Source of the DNA: Erysipelotrichaceae bacterium
GTDB lineage: Bacteria > Bacillota_I > Bacilli_A > Erysipelotrichales > Erysipelotrichaceae
Assembly (NCBI GenBank): GCA_900754715.1
Contig: CAAEDX010000047.1
Span: 1-6,549 of the forward strand
Length of the DNA stretch: 6,549 nt
Reading direction: 5' to 3'
Below the pieces are notes generated by a model that ran no database searches, was not told where the DNA came from, and saw only the letters and a list, made by a program, of their open reading frames with translations. The stretch's first letter is position 1. Each line of letters begins with the position of its first letter. The position numbers were made by a program, and so were the translations under genes. Shown here in pieces: positions 1 through 5,641 of this stretch.

Positions 1-717
1 GTGCACGCGGATCTGATGAGTTCTTCCGCTTTGCAGGCGCAGCCGGATGAGCGAACAGTCCTTTCCTTGCTTCAGCCGGACATAGGCAGTGTGTGCCGGC
101 TTGCCATGCGGAGAACATGTCATGCGGTTGAGCGCTCCTTCTTTTTTGGCGATCGGAGCATCGATCACGCCGCTTTCAGGGCAGATGCCATGGATCAGCG
201 CGACGTATTCTTTGTACAGCTTTCCTTGTTCGCGCTGCTGGCTCAGCCGGGCCGCGGCGATCGGATTTCTGGCAAACAGCTGGATGCCTGAGGTGTCTTT
301 GTCAAGACGGCCGATGGTGTGCAGGCTGCAAGCCTTTTCCTGCTCTTTGAGCAGGGCATCCAGCTGCACGCTCATCGTGTCATAGTAATGCCCATGGGTC
401 GGGTGCAGTGTCATGCCTGAGGGCTTATGCAGGGCGATCCAGTCTTCGCTCTCTTTCAGGATGTGCAGCGGGATGCGGGGGAAATCATCGGAAGTGGGCG
501 TAAAGCGCTTGCCCAGATCCAGGGCGGCGCAGATGATGTCATCGGCGCGCGCGATCGTGTCGGTGCGCACTTGCTTGCCATTGCAGGTGATCCCATCGGG
601 AATATATTTGAGGCGGCTGATCTGTCTGCGGGTCAGTCCCATTTTTTTGCTCAGTATGGCGCTGACGCGCATTTCGCCATCATTTTCGCTGAGCTGATAA
701 CGCAGCTGGTGTCTCAT
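1..717 (-). CDS. RluA-family RNA pseudouridine synthase, 3' end missing
   Basis: The gene reads leftward and 239 codons are present without a stop; the C-terminus lies beyond the left edge. It should convert uridine to pseudouridine in rRNA or tRNA. Seen: an N-terminal S4-type RNA-binding region at about residues 15 to 65, then the synthase core. The core has KPSGMTLHP at 98 to 106, the signature HTIGRLDKDTSG at 133 to 144 with the catalytic Asp at 139, and RTHQIRVH at 232 to 239, where the window ends. Family members are usually about 290 to 325 residues, so roughly 50 to 85 are missing. Start choice: the ATG at 717 to 715 follows an AAGGAGG site (731 to 725) by 7 bases. Another ATG at 722 to 720 is out of frame and too close. 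Which of the several Bacillota paralogues (RluD, YlyB, YhcT or YjbO type) it is, and which base it modifies, cannot be told from this part. Confidence 0.95.
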   Translation of the reverse strand, partial: MRHQLRYQLSENDGEMRVSAILSKKMGLTRRQISRLKYIPDGITCNGKQVRTDTIARADDIICAALDLGKRFTPTSDDFPRIPLHILKESEDWIALHKPSGMTLHPTHGHYYDTMSVQLDALLKEQEKACSLHTIGRLDKDTSGIQLFARNPIAAARLSQQREQGKLYKEYVALIHGICPESGVIDAPIAKKEGALNRMTCSPHGKPAHTAYVRLKQGKDCSLIRLRLQSGRTHQIRVH

Positions 718-737
718 CTCATCGCCTCCTTGCGGCT

Positions 738-746
738 ATTATAACA
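738..746 (-). promoter_or_regulatory. Extended -10 promoter of the pseudouridine synthase gene
   Basis: On the minus strand the bases read TGTTATAAT, a perfect TATAAT hexamer (743 to 738) with the TG of an extended -10 element. No -35 hexamer is visible at the expected distance, because that position (about 761 to 766) falls inside the GC-rich terminator hairpin of the upstream gene. Transcription would start near 731, so the AAGGAGG site would sit almost at the 5' end of the mRNA. Confidence 0.65.
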
Positions 747-772
747 GAAAAAGAACCGGCGCGCGCCGGTTC
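746..772 (-). terminator. Intrinsic terminator of the 53-residue protein gene
   Basis: Positions 753 to 772 form a perfect 20-base palindrome, foldable as an 8-bp stem GAACCGGC with a GCGC loop. On the minus strand it is followed by five T residues (752 to 748). It lies 24 bases beyond the stop codon of the small gene at 796 to 957. A weaker inverted repeat, TCGGG (775 to 779) with CCCGA (785 to 789), sits between the stop and this hairpin. Confidence 0.85.
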
Positions 773-795
773 GTTCGGGATATGCCCGATGGGGA

Positions 796-957
796 TCACT
801 GCTCTTTGTAGTAGCAGCCTTCTTCCTGAGCCGGCGGGAAACGGCGGCCCTTTTCGACGTCGATGTCTTCGCCTACGCATTTGCCATCGGCGTTGTAGCG
901 GGAATATTTCCCGGTCTTCTCACAATTCATACCTGGACGGTATTTCTTGTTTGCCAT
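796..957 (-). CDS. Small conserved-looking 53-residue protein, possibly YjzC-like
   Basis: A complete 53-codon frame runs from ATG (957 to 955) to TGA (798 to 796). A GGGAGGT site (972 to 966) lies 8 bases before the start and a strong terminator follows, so this is a self-contained gene. The protein is soluble, with no signal peptide or membrane segment. Visible motifs are YRPG at 6 to 9, TGKY at 15 to 18, KGRRFPP at 36 to 42 and an aromatic C-terminal GCYY at 47 to 50. Cysteines are at 12, 27 and 48. The order PG, TGxY, then KGxxFPP, then a terminal aromatic resembles the short YjzC-like proteins of Bacillota as I recall them; this is a pattern match from memory and no alignment was made. 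The spaced cysteines could bind a metal or be redox active, but three is one short of a simple zinc ribbon. The function is unknown. It is divergent from the HAD, cdaA, cdaR, glmM operon and upstream of the pseudouridine synthase, with neither pointing to a role. Confidence 0.85.
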   Translation of the reverse strand: MANKKYRPGMNCEKTGKYSRYNADGKCVGEDIDVEKGRRFPPAQEEGCYYKEQ

Positions 958-1001
958 TGTGTAGCACCTCCCAGTAGCTAGTATGCCTGTGCGTCCCGGG
1001 G

Positions 1002-1010
1002 TTATTCACA
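1002..1010 (+). other. DnaA-box-like 9-mer
   Basis: TTATTCACA matches the relaxed DnaA box TTATNCACA exactly and lies between the two divergent genes. I saw only this one copy in the window, and one copy by chance in 6.5 kb is not surprising, so function is doubtful. Confidence 0.25.
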
Positions 1011-1011
1011 C

Positions 1012-1030
1012 TTTTTGCGGAATGCAAAAA
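1012..1030. repeat. Inverted repeat in the divergent intergenic region, possible operator
   Basis: TTTTTGC (1012 to 1018) and GCAAAAA (1024 to 1030) are perfect 7-base inverted arms around a 5-base spacer. The repeat ends about 40 bases upstream of the start predicted for the rightward promoter, a typical place for a dimeric regulator. It also lies upstream of the leftward small gene. The leftward promoter is not clear; the best candidate is a poor CATACT at 985 to 980. The arms are A/T-rich, so the repeat is unlikely to be a terminator. Confidence 0.4.
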
Positions 1031-1054
1031 AGCGATGATTCTGCATGGCCGCTG

Positions 1055-1063
1055 TGGTAAAAT
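1055..1063 (+). promoter_or_regulatory. Extended -10 promoter of the HAD, cdaA, cdaR, glmM operon
   Basis: TGGTAAAAT gives an extended -10 element, TG at 1055 to 1056 and TAAAAT at 1058 to 1063. The -35 position (about 1035 to 1040, ATGATT) is poor, as is common for extended -10 promoters. Transcription would begin near 1070, leaving a leader of about 23 bases that just contains the ribosome binding site. Confidence 0.6.
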
Positions 1064-1079
1064 AGGGATGATCTGAAAT

Positions 1080-1084
1080 GGAGG
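1080..1084 (+). promoter_or_regulatory. Ribosome binding site that fixes the HAD phosphatase start
   Basis: GGAGG lies 8 bases before the ATG at 1093. An earlier in-frame ATG at 1078 overlaps this site and has no site of its own. Starting at 1093 also places the HAD motif I at the usual distance from the N-terminus. Confidence 0.8.
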
Positions 1085-1092
1085 AAGCGATA

Positions 1093-1857
1093 ATGAAAGT
1101 ACTGGCAAGTGATTACGATGGGACGCTGCGGACCGAGGAAAAAGTGACTCCGGAAGACCTGGCGGCCCTTGAACGCTGGCGTGCCGCGGGCAATCTGTTT
1201 GTGGCGGTGACCGGCCGCAGCATGGAATCCTTTACCAGGGAGATCGCGGTAAATGGGTTTGTCTGTGATTATATCATCGCCAATAACGGCGGTGTCATCT
1301 ATGATGGCGAGCAGAACAAGATGCAGGTGAATTACATGGACTTTGACCGTGCCATGGCGCTGATCGATTACATCCGCACCCTGCCCTGTGCCAGCTATGT
1401 CATCAACGATGGCTATTACCGTCATCGCATCGTGGTGAACGAGAATGAAGAGGATCTGAAATATGGGCAGATGCCGCAGGAAAAGGATGAGGCGCAGCTG
1501 CTTTCATCTGGGAAGATCGCGCAGGTGGTCATCTCCCTGGGGGATGATTCTTTGTCCGAAGCGATCCTCAAGCATATCGGCGAGGCATTCGGCGACTGTG
1601 TCGTCGCTTACGCGAATCGCCATTGTGTCGACATCGTGCCTAAGGGCATATCCAAGGCAAAGGGGCTGGCGTATGTGCTGGCAGATGCCGGGGCGAAGGA
1701 TGAGGATGTCTTTGCCATCGGTGATTCTTATAATGACCTGCCTATGATCGAGGCGTATCATGGCTTTTGCATGGACAGTGCGCCTGAGGCGATCAAGCAA
1801 AAGAGCAGGGCGGTCTATCACAGTGTCGGCGCGTGCATCGCGGACCTGATGAAGTAG
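1093..1857 (+). CDS. Cof-type HAD-superfamily phosphatase (subclass IIB)
   Basis: A complete 254-residue cytosolic protein with all four HAD motifs. Motif I is DYDGTL with the nucleophile Asp7 and acid/base Asp9, motif II is VAVTGRS with Thr40, the conserved lysine is probably Lys188 in GISKAKG, and motif IV is GDSYNDLPMI with Asp211 and Asp215 for magnesium. The region between motifs II and III (about 80 to 180) is the C2B cap that chooses the substrate. The length is near the family norm of about 260 to 280. Such enzymes remove phosphate from sugar phosphates, flavin or pyridoxal phosphates; the substrate here cannot be read from the sequence. It is the first gene of the operon, 21 bases before cdaA. 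A role linked to amino-sugar phosphates or wall turnover is an inference from position only. I chose the start at 1093, not 1078, from the ribosome binding site. Confidence 0.92.
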   Translation: MKVLASDYDGTLRTEEKVTPEDLAALERWRAAGNLFVAVTGRSMESFTREIAVNGFVCDYIIANNGGVIYDGEQNKMQVNYMDFDRAMALIDYIRTLPCASYVINDGYYRHRIVVNENEEDLKYGQMPQEKDEAQLLSSGKIAQVVISLGDDSLSEAILKHIGEAFGDCVVAYANRHCVDIVPKGISKAKGLAYVLADAGAKDEDVFAIGDSYNDLPMIEAYHGFCMDSAPEAIKQKSRAVYHSVGACIADLMK

Positions 1858-1878
1858 CGCCCGCGGAAAGGAGAGTCT

Positions 1879-2811
1879 ATGTTCAGTCTAACGCTGAATG
1901 ATGTCCTGAATGTGGTGCGGGCGCTTCTGGACATCGGACTGGTGTGGGCCGTCATCTTCTTCGGCCTGCGCATCGTCCGCAACAACTCCCGGACGGTGCA
2001 GATCTTCAAGGGCATCTTGTTCATCTTCATCGTCAAGGGCCTGGCGATGCTGATCGGGCTGACGACGATCAACTATATCGCCGACATGGTGCTGAGCTGG
2101 GGCGTCATCGTCATGGTGGTCATCTTTCAGCCGGAGATCCGCATGCTGCTGGAGAAGCTGGGCAAGACCAGCGTGCTGACGCGGCTGGCCGCGCTTTCCA
2201 GCAATGAGAAGGAGCATCTGATCGAGGAGCTGGTCAAAGCATGCGCGCAGATGTCGGCTTCGAAGACCGGCGCGCTGATCTCGCTGGAACAGGGCCAGGA
2301 CCTCAGTGATTACATCAAGACCGGAACGAGCATGAACTCGATCGTGTCGTGTGAGCTGCTCTGTTCCATCTTTCAATATGGCACGCCGCTGCATGATGGC
2401 GCCGTGATCATCCGGGGCGTGCGCATCGCCTGTGCGGCCGCGTATTTCCCGCCGACGACCAAGGAGCTGCCGACCAGTTATGGGGCGCGTCACCGGGCCG
2501 CGGTGGGCATCAGCGAGATCACGGATTCCATCACGATCATCGTCAGTGAGGAGACCGGAACGATCTCGATCGCGGAAGCTGGCGCGCTGAAGTCCTATAC
2601 GAGCGAAGAGCTGCGTGATTATCTGATGGAGCGCTATCAGATCGAAAAGCGTCCGGCTCCTGCGGCGGTGCCGGTTCAGGCCGCGGCGGCGGAAGCGGCT
2701 CAGCCGCAGCGCGAGGATGACCTGATCCCGACCGAAGCGGTCGTCGTGAAATATCATCGGCGCCGCAAGACGGGCCGGCGCCGCAGGAAAGGAGGCGAGG
2801 GCAGCGCATGA
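1879..2811 (+). CDS. cdaA: Membrane-bound diadenylate cyclase CdaA (c-di-AMP synthase)
   Basis: Condenses two ATP into cyclic di-AMP, the second messenger controlling potassium and osmolyte transport and wall integrity. The 310 residues begin with three membrane segments (about 11 to 32, 41 to 62 and 66 to 84), then a linker helix and the DAC domain (about 100 to 250). Both catalytic motifs are intact: DGA at 173 to 175 within TPLHDGAVII, and RHR at 204 to 206 within GARHRAAVGISE. An AAAGGAG site (1867 to 1873) precedes the ATG. The gene is followed with a 4-base overlap by cdaR, its usual partner. The protein is longer than typical CdaA of about 270 to 280 residues. From about 258 it carries an Ala/Pro-rich stretch, then an acidic patch and an arginine-rich end (RRRKTGRRRRKGG at 294 to 306). 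Active enzyme is expected; the tail's purpose is unknown. Confidence 0.97.
   Translation: MFSLTLNDVLNVVRALLDIGLVWAVIFFGLRIVRNNSRTVQIFKGILFIFIVKGLAMLIGLTTINYIADMVLSWGVIVMVVIFQPEIRMLLEKLGKTSVLTRLAALSSNEKEHLIEELVKACAQMSASKTGALISLEQGQDLSDYIKTGTSMNSIVSCELLCSIFQYGTPLHDGAVIIRGVRIACAAAYFPPTTKELPTSYGARHRAAVGISEITDSITIIVSEETGTISIAEAGALKSYTSEELRDYLMERYQIEKRPAPAAVPVQAAAAEAAQPQREDDLIPTEAVVVKYHRRRKTGRRRRKGGEGSA
2758..2785 (+). repeat. GC-rich 10-base direct repeat before the cdaR ribosome binding site
   Basis: CGGCGCCGCA occurs at 2758 to 2767 and again at 2776 to 2785, 18 bases (six codons) apart, encoding the two arginine clusters of the CdaA tail. Each copy contains the self-complementary GGCGCC, so the copies can pair with each other (2759 to 2764 with 2777 to 2782). 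The second ends 2 bases before the AAAGGAGG at 2788. Confidence 0.55.
2788..2795 (+). promoter_or_regulatory. Ribosome binding site of cdaR inside the cdaA coding end
   Basis: AAAGGAGG lies 12 bases before the cdaR ATG, somewhat farther than usual. It also encodes the Lys-Gly-Gly near the CdaA C-terminus. With the ATGA overlap this suggests both coupled and independent initiation. Confidence 0.75.
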
Positions 2812-4139
2812 GAAAGAAAGAGACGAAGGAAGACAGCCGCGAGATCAAAGAGAACATCGCGGAGAAGTATTCCCGGGTGAGCCGGGTGATCAGCCGCTTT
2901 TCCAAGTGGATCTCAGCATGGATGGACCGCATCCTGTTCTCTCAGCGCTATGGCAAGCTGGTGGCGCTGCTGCTGGCGGTGTTCGTCTATGCCATCGTGA
3001 ACATCGGCAACAACGCTTCCTCGCTGTTTGAGACAAAGCAGGTGTACACATTCAAGGCTCAAAGCGTCAATGTGCTCGTCAATGAGGAGACATATGAGGT
3101 CAGCGGCCTGCCAGAGACAGTGGATGTGCAGCTGCTGGGCGACATCAATGATCTGCAGATGGTGCGTCAGCAAAACTCCTTGCGCGTCGTGGCCGATCTG
3201 CGTCAGCTGGGCGAGGGGCGCAGCGATGTCGAGCTGGAAGTGCAGAACATCCCTTCGCGCCTGGAAGTCATCATCGAGCCAGGCACCGTGAGCGTGGAGC
3301 TCAAGAAGAAACAGACGCAGACATATGCGCTGGGCTATGATTTCGTCAATCAGTCCGAAATGGACGCGACCTATGATCTGGGGACGCCGGTGTTTGACGA
3401 GGATACCGTCAGCGTGCGGGCGAGCGAAGACACGCTGGCGCGCGTCTCTTATGTGAAGGCGCTGATCGATGTGAGCGGAGTGACCAGCGATTTTGAGACC
3501 GACGCGCCATTGGCTGCATATGATGAGAACGGAGACCGTTTGGAGGTGGATATCATCCCCTCCACCATGCATGTCTCGGTCAAGGTGACCCAGCCGAAGA
3601 AGACCGTGCCGATCGAAGTCGTGCAGGTCGGCACGATGGAAGAAGGCCTGGCCATCGCCACGTGCACGCTGTCGGATGAGGAGATCACGCTGTACGCGAA
3701 ACAAAGCGTGCTTGATGGCATCGACCATATCGAGATCTCGCTGCCGGTGTCGAACATCACCAACGACCGGACCCTGGCGATGCCGATCACTTTGCCCCAG
3801 GGCGTGACGCAGGCCAGCCTCAGTTCGGTCAGCGTATCCGTGACGGTAGGCGAGCAGACGAGCACGACCTTCAGCGATGTGGAGGTGCAGCTGATCAATC
3901 GGGATGAGCAGATCGGCGCCATGGATGTATCGTGTGACCCGCAGACGGTGGATGTCACGGTCATCGGCAGCGCGCAGATGTTGCAAAATATCACGAAAGA
4001 AGATATCATGGTTACGGCCGATCTGAAAGGGATCACCGCGGCGGGCGAACGGCAGCTGACGCTCAGCGTGAGCGGAACGAACCGCCTGGTGGAATACCGG
4101 CTGGAGACATCCGAAGTCACGGTTACCGTGAGCGGCTGA
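2808..4139 (+). CDS. cdaR: YbbR-domain protein CdaR, regulator of CdaA
   Basis: A 443-residue membrane-anchored extracytoplasmic protein. The N-terminus is a charged cytoplasmic stretch (1 to about 50), then one membrane segment (about 51 to 67, LVALLLAVFVYAIVNIG). The rest is beta-rich outside the membrane and divides into four YbbR-like repeats at about 75 to 165, 170 to 260, 265 to 348 and 353 to 443. Repeat ends are recognisable as VSVEL, VSVKV, VSVTV and VTVTV strands. The size and repeat number fit CdaR of Bacillus (about 480 residues, four repeats). In relatives it binds CdaA in the membrane and alters c-di-AMP synthesis, with effects that differ between species. The start codon overlaps the cdaA stop as ATGA, so the two are probably translated in balance. 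No catalytic motif is visible. Assignment to the family rests on context, topology and the repeat pattern. Confidence 0.93.
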   Translation: MRKKETKEDSREIKENIAEKYSRVSRVISRFSKWISAWMDRILFSQRYGKLVALLLAVFVYAIVNIGNNASSLFETKQVYTFKAQSVNVLVNEETYEVSGLPETVDVQLLGDINDLQMVRQQNSLRVVADLRQLGEGRSDVELEVQNIPSRLEVIIEPGTVSVELKKKQTQTYALGYDFVNQSEMDATYDLGTPVFDEDTVSVRASEDTLARVSYVKALIDVSGVTSDFETDAPLAAYDENGDRLEVDIIPSTMHVSVKVTQPKKTVPIEVVQVGTMEEGLAIATCTLSDEEITLYAKQSVLDGIDHIEISLPVSNITNDRTLAMPITLPQGVTQASLSSVSVSVTVGEQTSTTFSDVEVQLINRDEQIGAMDVSCDPQTVDVTVIGSAQMLQNITKEDIMVTADLKGITAAGERQLTLSVSGTNRLVEYRLETSEVTVTVSG

Positions 4140-4141
4140 TG

Positions 4142-4146
4142 AAAGG
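4142..4146 (+). promoter_or_regulatory. Ribosome binding site that fixes the glmM start
   Basis: AAAGG lies 9 bases before the ATG at 4156. The in-frame ATG at 4147 directly abuts the site and cannot use it. Starting at 4156 gives the MGKYFGTDG beginning that is standard for GlmM. Confidence 0.8.
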
Positions 4147-4155
4147 ATGAATGAA

Positions 4156-5490
4156 ATGGGAAAATACTTTGGGACGGACGGTGCGCGCGGACGCGTGAAT
4201 GAGACGCTGACACTGGATATGGCAGTGCGCATCGGCCGTTATCTGGGATGGCATTACGGCAAAGACAAACAGGCTCGTATCGTCATCGGAAAAGATACCC
4301 GCCTTTCCGGCGACATGTTCGAAATGGGACTGGCTGCCGGCGCGACATCGACAGGCGCAGATGTGTATCTGCTGGGCATCTGTCCGACCCCCAGCGTATC
4401 TTGCCTGGTGCGCAGCGAAGGATTCGACTGCGGCGTCATGGTCAGCGCATCACATAATCCTTATTATGACAATGGCATCAAGCTCTTCAACAGCGAAGGC
4501 TGCAAGATGAATCCGGAGATCGAACTGGCGATCGAGAAGTATATCGATAAAGAGACGGAGGTGCCCTCAGCCCTGAATGAGCAAGTGGGGCGCGTGATCC
4601 CCTGGCACGAGGGGCTCAAGATCTATGAGGACTGGCTCAAGAAGATCGTGAACGTGGATCTTGCGGGCATGCGCATCGCGCTTGACTTAGCTAATGGCAG
4701 CGCCACGGCGACTGCGGCGCAGACGCTGCGGGAACTGGGCGCGCAGGTGGATGTCATCCATGGCGAGCCCGACGGCGTGAACATCAATACGGAATGCGGA
4801 TCCACACATCCGGAAAGCCTGCAGCGCATGGTGCGCGAAGGACATTATGATGTCGGCTTTGCCTTTGACGGCGACGCTGACCGCCTGATCGCTGTCGATG
4901 AAGAAGGCAATCTGTTCAACGGCGACTATATCTTGTATACGTGCGGACGCTATATGAAGAAAAAGCGGCGGCTGGCGCATAATATGGTGGTGACCACCGT
5001 CATGGCCAACCTGGGGCTGTATCATGCGCTGCGCGACAACGCGATCGATCATGTGCAGACCGCGGTCGGTGACAAATATGTCTTTGAGTGCATGCAGAGC
5101 AAGGGCTACAGCATCGGCGGAGAGCAAAGCGGCCACATCATCTTCCTGGAGCATGCAGTGACCGGCGATGGGCTGCTGACGGCGCTCAAGCTGCTGGAGA
5201 TCATGTGCGATGAGCGCAAGTCGCTGAAAGAACTGGGCGCGGATCTGTTCATCTATCCGCAGCTGCTCGTCAACGTCGAAGTCAAGGACAAGAACCGTAC
5301 GATGGCGGATGAGGGGCTGAAGGCGAAGATCGCTGAGGTGGAAGCGCAGCTCGGCGATGAAGGGCGCATCCTCGTACGGCCCAGCGGGACCGAGCCGCTG
5401 GTGCGCGTGATGGCCGAGGCGCGCAGCGATGAGCTGTGCCATGATTACGTGTATCAGATCGTGGATTTCATACAGGAAAACCATTTATGA
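4156..5490 (+). CDS. glmM: Phosphoglucosamine mutase GlmM
   Basis: Interconverts glucosamine-6-phosphate and glucosamine-1-phosphate, the step before UDP-GlcNAc for peptidoglycan and teichoic acids; cytosolic. All four domains of the alpha-D-phosphohexomutase fold are marked. The N-terminus is MGKYFGTDGARG. The active-site loop is SASHNP with phosphoserine Ser99, the magnesium loop is DGDADR at 238 to 243, the sugar-binding loop is GGEQSGH at 321 to 327, and the phosphate-binding loop RPSGTEPLVRVMAE begins at 408. The 444 residues match the family length of about 445 to 450. Most GlmM read GVRG or GIRG where this has GARG, a mild change. The gene follows cdaR by 16 bases and closes the operon. 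In Bacillus, Lactococcus and Staphylococcus GlmM binds CdaA and lowers its activity, so co-transcription is meaningful. The glmS gene that often follows is absent here. Confidence 0.97.
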   Translation: MGKYFGTDGARGRVNETLTLDMAVRIGRYLGWHYGKDKQARIVIGKDTRLSGDMFEMGLAAGATSTGADVYLLGICPTPSVSCLVRSEGFDCGVMVSASHNPYYDNGIKLFNSEGCKMNPEIELAIEKYIDKETEVPSALNEQVGRVIPWHEGLKIYEDWLKKIVNVDLAGMRIALDLANGSATATAAQTLRELGAQVDVIHGEPDGVNINTECGSTHPESLQRMVREGHYDVGFAFDGDADRLIAVDEEGNLFNGDYILYTCGRYMKKKRRLAHNMVVTTVMANLGLYHALRDNAIDHVQTAVGDKYVFECMQSKGYSIGGEQSGHIIFLEHAVTGDGLLTALKLLEIMCDERKSLKELGADLFIYPQLLVNVEVKDKNRTMADEGLKAKIAEVEAQLGDEGRILVRPSGTEPLVRVMAEARSDELCHDYVYQIVDFIQENHL

Positions 5491-5496
5491 CAAAGC

Positions 5497-5524
5497 AGGA
5501 TCATGCAGGGGCATGGTCCTTTTT
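5497..5524 (+). terminator. Intrinsic terminator of the cdaA, cdaR, glmM operon
   Basis: AGGATCATGC (5497 to 5506) pairs with GCATGGTCCT (5511 to 5520) as a 10-bp stem with one G-T pair and an AGGG loop, followed by a T run through 5524. It starts 7 bases after the glmM stop, separating the operon from the two-component genes. Confidence 0.88.
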
Positions 5525-5561
5525 CATCACATAATTTGCGGTGAAGAAACATAAAATAACA

Positions 5562-5590
5562 CTGATTTTTTTCTGACTTTTTGCTACAAT
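5562..5590 (+). promoter_or_regulatory. Promoter of the two-component system genes
   Basis: TGCTACAAT (5582 to 5590) is an extended -10 element. A weak -35, CTGATT (5562 to 5567), stands 17 bases before TACAAT. The surrounding DNA is A/T-rich, in contrast to the flanking genes. Transcription would start near 5597, giving a leader of about 45 bases. Confidence 0.65.
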
Positions 5591-5613
5591 AGAAACGAAG
5601 TCTGACATGATGC
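5572..5613 (+). repeat. Pair of imperfect direct repeats around the response regulator promoter
   Basis: TCTGACTTTTTGC (5572 to 5584) and TCTGACATGATGC (5601 to 5613) agree at 10 of 13 positions and start 29 bases apart. One lies in the promoter spacer and the other just after the predicted transcription start, so a protein bound to both could block transcription. Two copies only, so chance is possible. Confidence 0.3.
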
Positions 5614-5641
5614 AGCAAGAAAGAAATTCAGGTGATGAACG

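Noticed and set aside
1..744. Several plus-strand open frames of about 95 to 105 codons at 1 to 291, 89 to 385, 413 to 697 and 427 to 744
   Set aside because: All overlap the minus-strand pseudouridine synthase, whose motifs and ribosome binding site are clear.
789..977. A 62-codon plus-strand frame over the small gene
   Set aside because: No ribosome binding site, and it runs through the small gene's start region; the minus-strand 53-codon frame has proper signals and a terminator.
1012..1030. Inverted repeat read as a transcription terminator
   Set aside because: The arms are mostly A/T with a short GC part, and neither flanking gene ends there; an operator is more likely.
958..1077. A riboswitch or structured leader before the HAD, cdaA operon
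   Set aside because: The promoter position leaves a leader of only about 23 bases, too short for a known aptamer, and no c-di-AMP (ydaO-type) riboswitch motif is seen.
1006..1425. A 139-codon minus-strand frame across the HAD gene start and the intergenic region
   Set aside because: It is antisense to HAD motifs I and II and would read through the divergent promoter region; no family resemblance.
1888..2757. A 289-codon open frame on the minus strand across cdaA
   Set aside because: It is antisense to intact catalytic motifs, is strongly biased to Arg, Asp and His, and shows no known motif.
2913..4232. A 439-codon open frame on the minus strand across cdaR
   Set aside because: It lies wholly antisense to a recognisable gene, its product is rich in His, Arg, Gln and Asp as expected for a reverse-frame shadow, and no ribosome binding site or domain is visible.
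4687..5484. A 265-codon open frame on the minus strand across glmM
   Set aside because: A shadow of the high-GC codon use of glmM; no start signal and no domain.
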